This document shows positions 5,517-6,932 of a DNA stretch of 6,932 nucleotides, piece by piece. A program made the translations under genes and the position numbers. Under the pieces are notes generated by a model. The model was not told where the DNA came from and ran no database searches. It was given only the letters and a program-made list of their open reading frames with translations. The first letter of the stretch is position 1. Each line of letters opens with the position of its first letter. The stretch spans positions 1 through 6,932 of the forward strand of contig DATHBP010000089.1 of assembly GCA_035296085.1 (NCBI GenBank). Direction: 5' to 3'. Origin of the DNA: DATHBP01 sp035296085 (GTDB lineage Bacteria; Actinomycetota; Actinomycetes; Propionibacteriales; Nocardioidaceae).

Positions 5517-6626
5517 GTGCGGGCAGGGACGGTCACCGACGCCGACCGCACATCCGTCTTCGCAAAGCTCAGCGGTCACGAGCAGGTGGTCTTCTGCTCC
5601 GACCCGCCAACCGGGCTGCGGGCCATCATCGCCATCTACTCCACCGCGCTCGGCCCGGCGCTGGGCGGGACCCGGTGCTACCCGTACGCCACCGAATCCG
5701 AAGCCCTCGACGACGTGCTGAACCTCTCGCGAGCGATGACGTACAAGGCGGCGCTCACCGGGCTCGACCTAGGCGGTGGGAAAGCGGTGATCATCGGCGA
5801 CCCGGCGGTGGTGAAGACCGAGGCGCTGCTGCGTGCCTACGGCCGCTTCATCGCATCGCTCGGCGGGCGCTATCTGACCGCCTGCGACGTCGGTACCTAC
5901 TCGGCCGACATGGACGTCATCGCCAAGGAGTGCGACTTCGTCACCGGCCGCAGCGTCGAACAAGGTGGCGCTGGTGACTCCAGTCTGCTGACGGCGTACG
6001 GCGTGTTCGCCGGCATGCGCGCCTGCGCCGAAGTCGCCTGGGGTGAACCCACGCTGCGCGGCCGCACCGTCGGGGTCGCGGGTGTCGGCAAGGTCGGCCG
6101 GCATCTGGTCGGCCATCTGCTCGACGACGGCGCCGACGTCATCGTCACCGATGTCAGCGCCACGGCTCTGCAGGCGCTGCGGTCGGCGCATCCATCGGTC
6201 ACCGTCGTGTACGACACTGAGACCTTGGTGCGCTGCGACCTCGACGTGTACGCCCCCTGCGCTCTCGGCGGCGCGCTGAGCGACGACGTCGCCGACACGC
6301 TCAAGGCCCGCATCGTGTGTGGGGGAGCGAACAACCAGCTCGCCCATCCTGGGATCGAGAAGGTTCTGGAGGCCCGGGGGGTGATCTACGCGCCCGACTA
6401 CTGCGTCAACGCCGGTGGGCTGATCCAGGTCGCGGGAGAGGTCCAGGGGTTCTCGTTGGACCTGGCGAAGGCACGTGCCGGCCAGATCTACGACACCACC
6501 CGGCGGGTCCTCGGGCTTGCCGCCGCCGAGGGAGTGCCGCCCGCGGTGGCAGCCGACCGTCTCGCGGAACGAAGGATGGCCGAGGTCGGTCGGCTGCGGA
6601 GCCTGTGGCTGCCTGCCCGGCGTTGA
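5517..6626 (+). CDS. vdh: Valine/leucine dehydrogenase (Glu/Leu/Phe/Val dehydrogenase family)
   Basis: A 369-residue enzyme, the family's usual length, starting at GTG 5517. The frame is open upstream to an ATG at 5274, but the extra 81 residues are unlike the family and cover the bldC promoter. It should catalyse NAD-dependent oxidative deamination of a branched-chain amino acid to its 2-oxo acid, feeding catabolism and fatty-acid or antibiotic precursors. The N-terminal domain has LGPALGGTR (45-53), MTYK with substrate Lys77, GGGK with catalytic Lys89 and ACDVGT (122-127). The Rossmann domain has GVAGVGKVG with G189, G191 and G194. Asp212 at the end of the second strand indicates NAD rather than NADP. 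GGANNQLAHP (269-278) and APDYCVNAGG complete the active site. It resembles Streptomyces valine dehydrogenase throughout. Leucine versus valine preference cannot be read from sequence, so the gene name is by similarity. The cytosolic enzyme is probably transcribed alone, divergently from bldC. Confidence 0.93.
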   Translation: MRAGTVTDADRTSVFAKLSGHEQVVFCSDPPTGLRAIIAIYSTALGPALGGTRCYPYATESEALDDVLNLSRAMTYKAALTGLDLGGGKAVIIGDPAVVKTEALLRAYGRFIASLGGRYLTACDVGTYSADMDVIAKECDFVTGRSVEQGGAGDSSLLTAYGVFAGMRACAEVAWGEPTLRGRTVGVAGVGKVGRHLVGHLLDDGADVIVTDVSATALQALRSAHPSVTVVYDTETLVRCDLDVYAPCALGGALSDDVADTLKARIVCGGANNQLAHPGIEKVLEARGVIYAPDYCVNAGGLIQVAGEVQGFSLDLAKARAGQIYDTTRRVLGLAAAEGVPPAVAADRLAERRMAEVGRLRSLWLPARR

Positions 6627-6639
6627 AGCGCGGGCTGTG

Positions 6640-6659
6640 CGGCTAGCCGAAGTGCTAGC
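6640..6659. terminator. Weak candidate bidirectional hairpin between convergent genes
   Basis: The 28 bases between the dehydrogenase stop and the DUF3073 stop include a perfect 10-base palindrome, CGGCTAGCCG (6640-6649). An alternative stem pairs GCTAG (6642-6646) with CTAGC (6655-6659) around an 8-base loop and reaches into the DUF3073 stop. There is no T-run on either side and the stems are short. It is the only structure available to separate the two convergent transcripts, but evidence for termination is weak. Confidence 0.25.
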
Positions 6660-6840
6660 GGCCGGAGTAGCCGTTCATCCCGAAGTCGTCATCGGAGTCG
6701 TCCTCGACGACGTCGGCCTCCTCTGCGGCCGGCTCGCCCCTCAGCTCCCGCTGGAGCTGGGTGAAGTCGGTCTCGAAGGTCTGGTATTTGAGGTCGCGTG
6801 CGACCTTTGTCTGCTTGGCTTTGGCACGGCCGCGCCCCAT
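6655..6840 (-). CDS. DUF3073 family small protein
   Basis: A 61-residue protein, start ATG 6840-6838, stop TAG 6657-6655. GAGGGGG (6855-6849) lies eight bases upstream of this ATG. A GTG start at 6861 would add seven residues (MCEGVDP) and is rejected because the family begins MGRGRAKAKQTKVAR, as seen here. The N-terminal 15 residues are strongly basic. The middle (LKYQTFETDFTQLQREL) is helical in character, and the C-terminal third is acidic (EEADVVEDDSDDDF) before a YSGR end. Such charge polarity could support nucleic acid or protein contacts, but the function of the family is unknown. DUF3073 genes are widespread in actinobacteria. As I recall, in Streptomyces one lies between purM and vdh, which predicts purM just beyond the right edge on this strand. 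The gene converges on the dehydrogenase gene. Confidence 0.92.
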   Translation of the reverse strand: MGRGRAKAKQTKVARDLKYQTFETDFTQLQRELRGEPAAEEADVVEDDSDDDFGMNGYSGR

Positions 6841-6848
6841 CGGGTCGA

Positions 6849-6855
6849 CCCCCTC
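6849..6855 (-). promoter_or_regulatory. Ribosome binding site deciding the DUF3073 start
   Basis: GAGGGGG on the minus strand, eight bases before ATG 6840-6838. Together with the conserved MGRGRAKAK beginning it selects this ATG over the in-frame GTG at 6861. Confidence 0.65.
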
Positions 6856-6879
6856 GCACACTGGGCCGGGCCACCTCGT

Positions 6880-6890
6880 GGTGCAGCACC
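6880..6890. repeat. Short palindrome upstream of the DUF3073 gene
   Basis: GGTGCAGCACC reads the same on both strands apart from its central A: two 5-base arms around one base. It lies 40-50 bases upstream of the DUF3073 ATG, next to a smaller inverted repeat, CCACCTCGTGG (6871-6881). In GC-rich DNA such elements can arise by chance. Confidence 0.35.
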
Positions 6891-6904
6891 GGGCTGTCGT
6901 CGTC

Positions 6905-6919
6905 TTGTCGTGACGACAA
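6905..6919. repeat. 15-base palindrome upstream of the DUF3073 gene
   Basis: TTGTCGT and ACGACAA form perfect 7-base arms around a single central G (6912). A competing stem pairs TGTCGTC (6895-6901) with GACGACA (6912-6918) across a 10-base loop. The one-base spacer suits an operator for a dimeric regulator. The alternative stem could instead be the tail of a hairpin belonging to a gene beyond the right edge. The remaining bases to 6932 show no coding sequence I can support. Confidence 0.5.
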
Positions 6920-6932
6920 CCGTATCGAACTC

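Noticed and set aside
5268..5579. 103-codon minus-strand open frame over the intergenic region
   Set aside because: It overlaps the bldC ribosome binding site and start as well as the dehydrogenase start. It has no conserved content.

Overview
The window is GC-rich DNA with actinobacterial gene content: a BldC-type regulator, a Streptomyces-like valine/leucine dehydrogenase and a DUF3073 protein. Many starts are GTG and the genes are tightly packed. I assign it to the Actinomycetota and do not name a genus. The trio DUF3073, branched-chain amino acid dehydrogenase, bldC matches the order I recall around vdh and bldC in Streptomyces coelicolor. That comparison is from memory and was not checked here.

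Layout, left to right. Positions 1-789 (+) are the 3' part of a family 2 glycosyltransferase whose beginning lies outside the window. It runs convergently into a minus-strand gene block and overlaps it by 11 bases. That block is transcribed from about 5360 down to 779. Its order is bldC (5271-5047), a membrane protein with a C-terminal DUF4129 domain (5028-4120), a small membrane protein (4123-3647), a MoxR-family AAA+ ATPase (3650-2643), a DUF58 protein (2622-1321) and a polytopic membrane protein (1324-779). Junctions are 18-20 base gaps or 4-base ATGA/GTGA overlaps, so the set looks like one translationally coupled operon.

A 245-base divergent intergenic region (5272-5516) is the largest non-coding stretch and is visibly less GC-rich in its middle. 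It carries a credible sigma-70-type promoter for bldC, a short TTGCA direct repeat and the ribosome binding sites of both flanking genes. The dehydrogenase (5517-6626, +) faces a small DUF3073 gene (6840-6655, -), whose stop lies 28 bases away. The last 92 bases hold several palindromes upstream of the DUF3073 gene.

How the genes may work together: MoxR ATPases paired with DUF58 proteins and membrane partners are thought to act as chaperone-like or assembly systems for envelope or secreted proteins, but the target here is unknown. The notable point is that a developmental DNA-binding protein, BldC, heads this MoxR/DUF58/DUF4129 operon. No mobile elements, CRISPR arrays, tRNAs or rRNAs were seen. 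Most of the window is recognisable actinobacterial chromosome. The least explained parts are the two small membrane proteins and the bldC-MoxR linkage.
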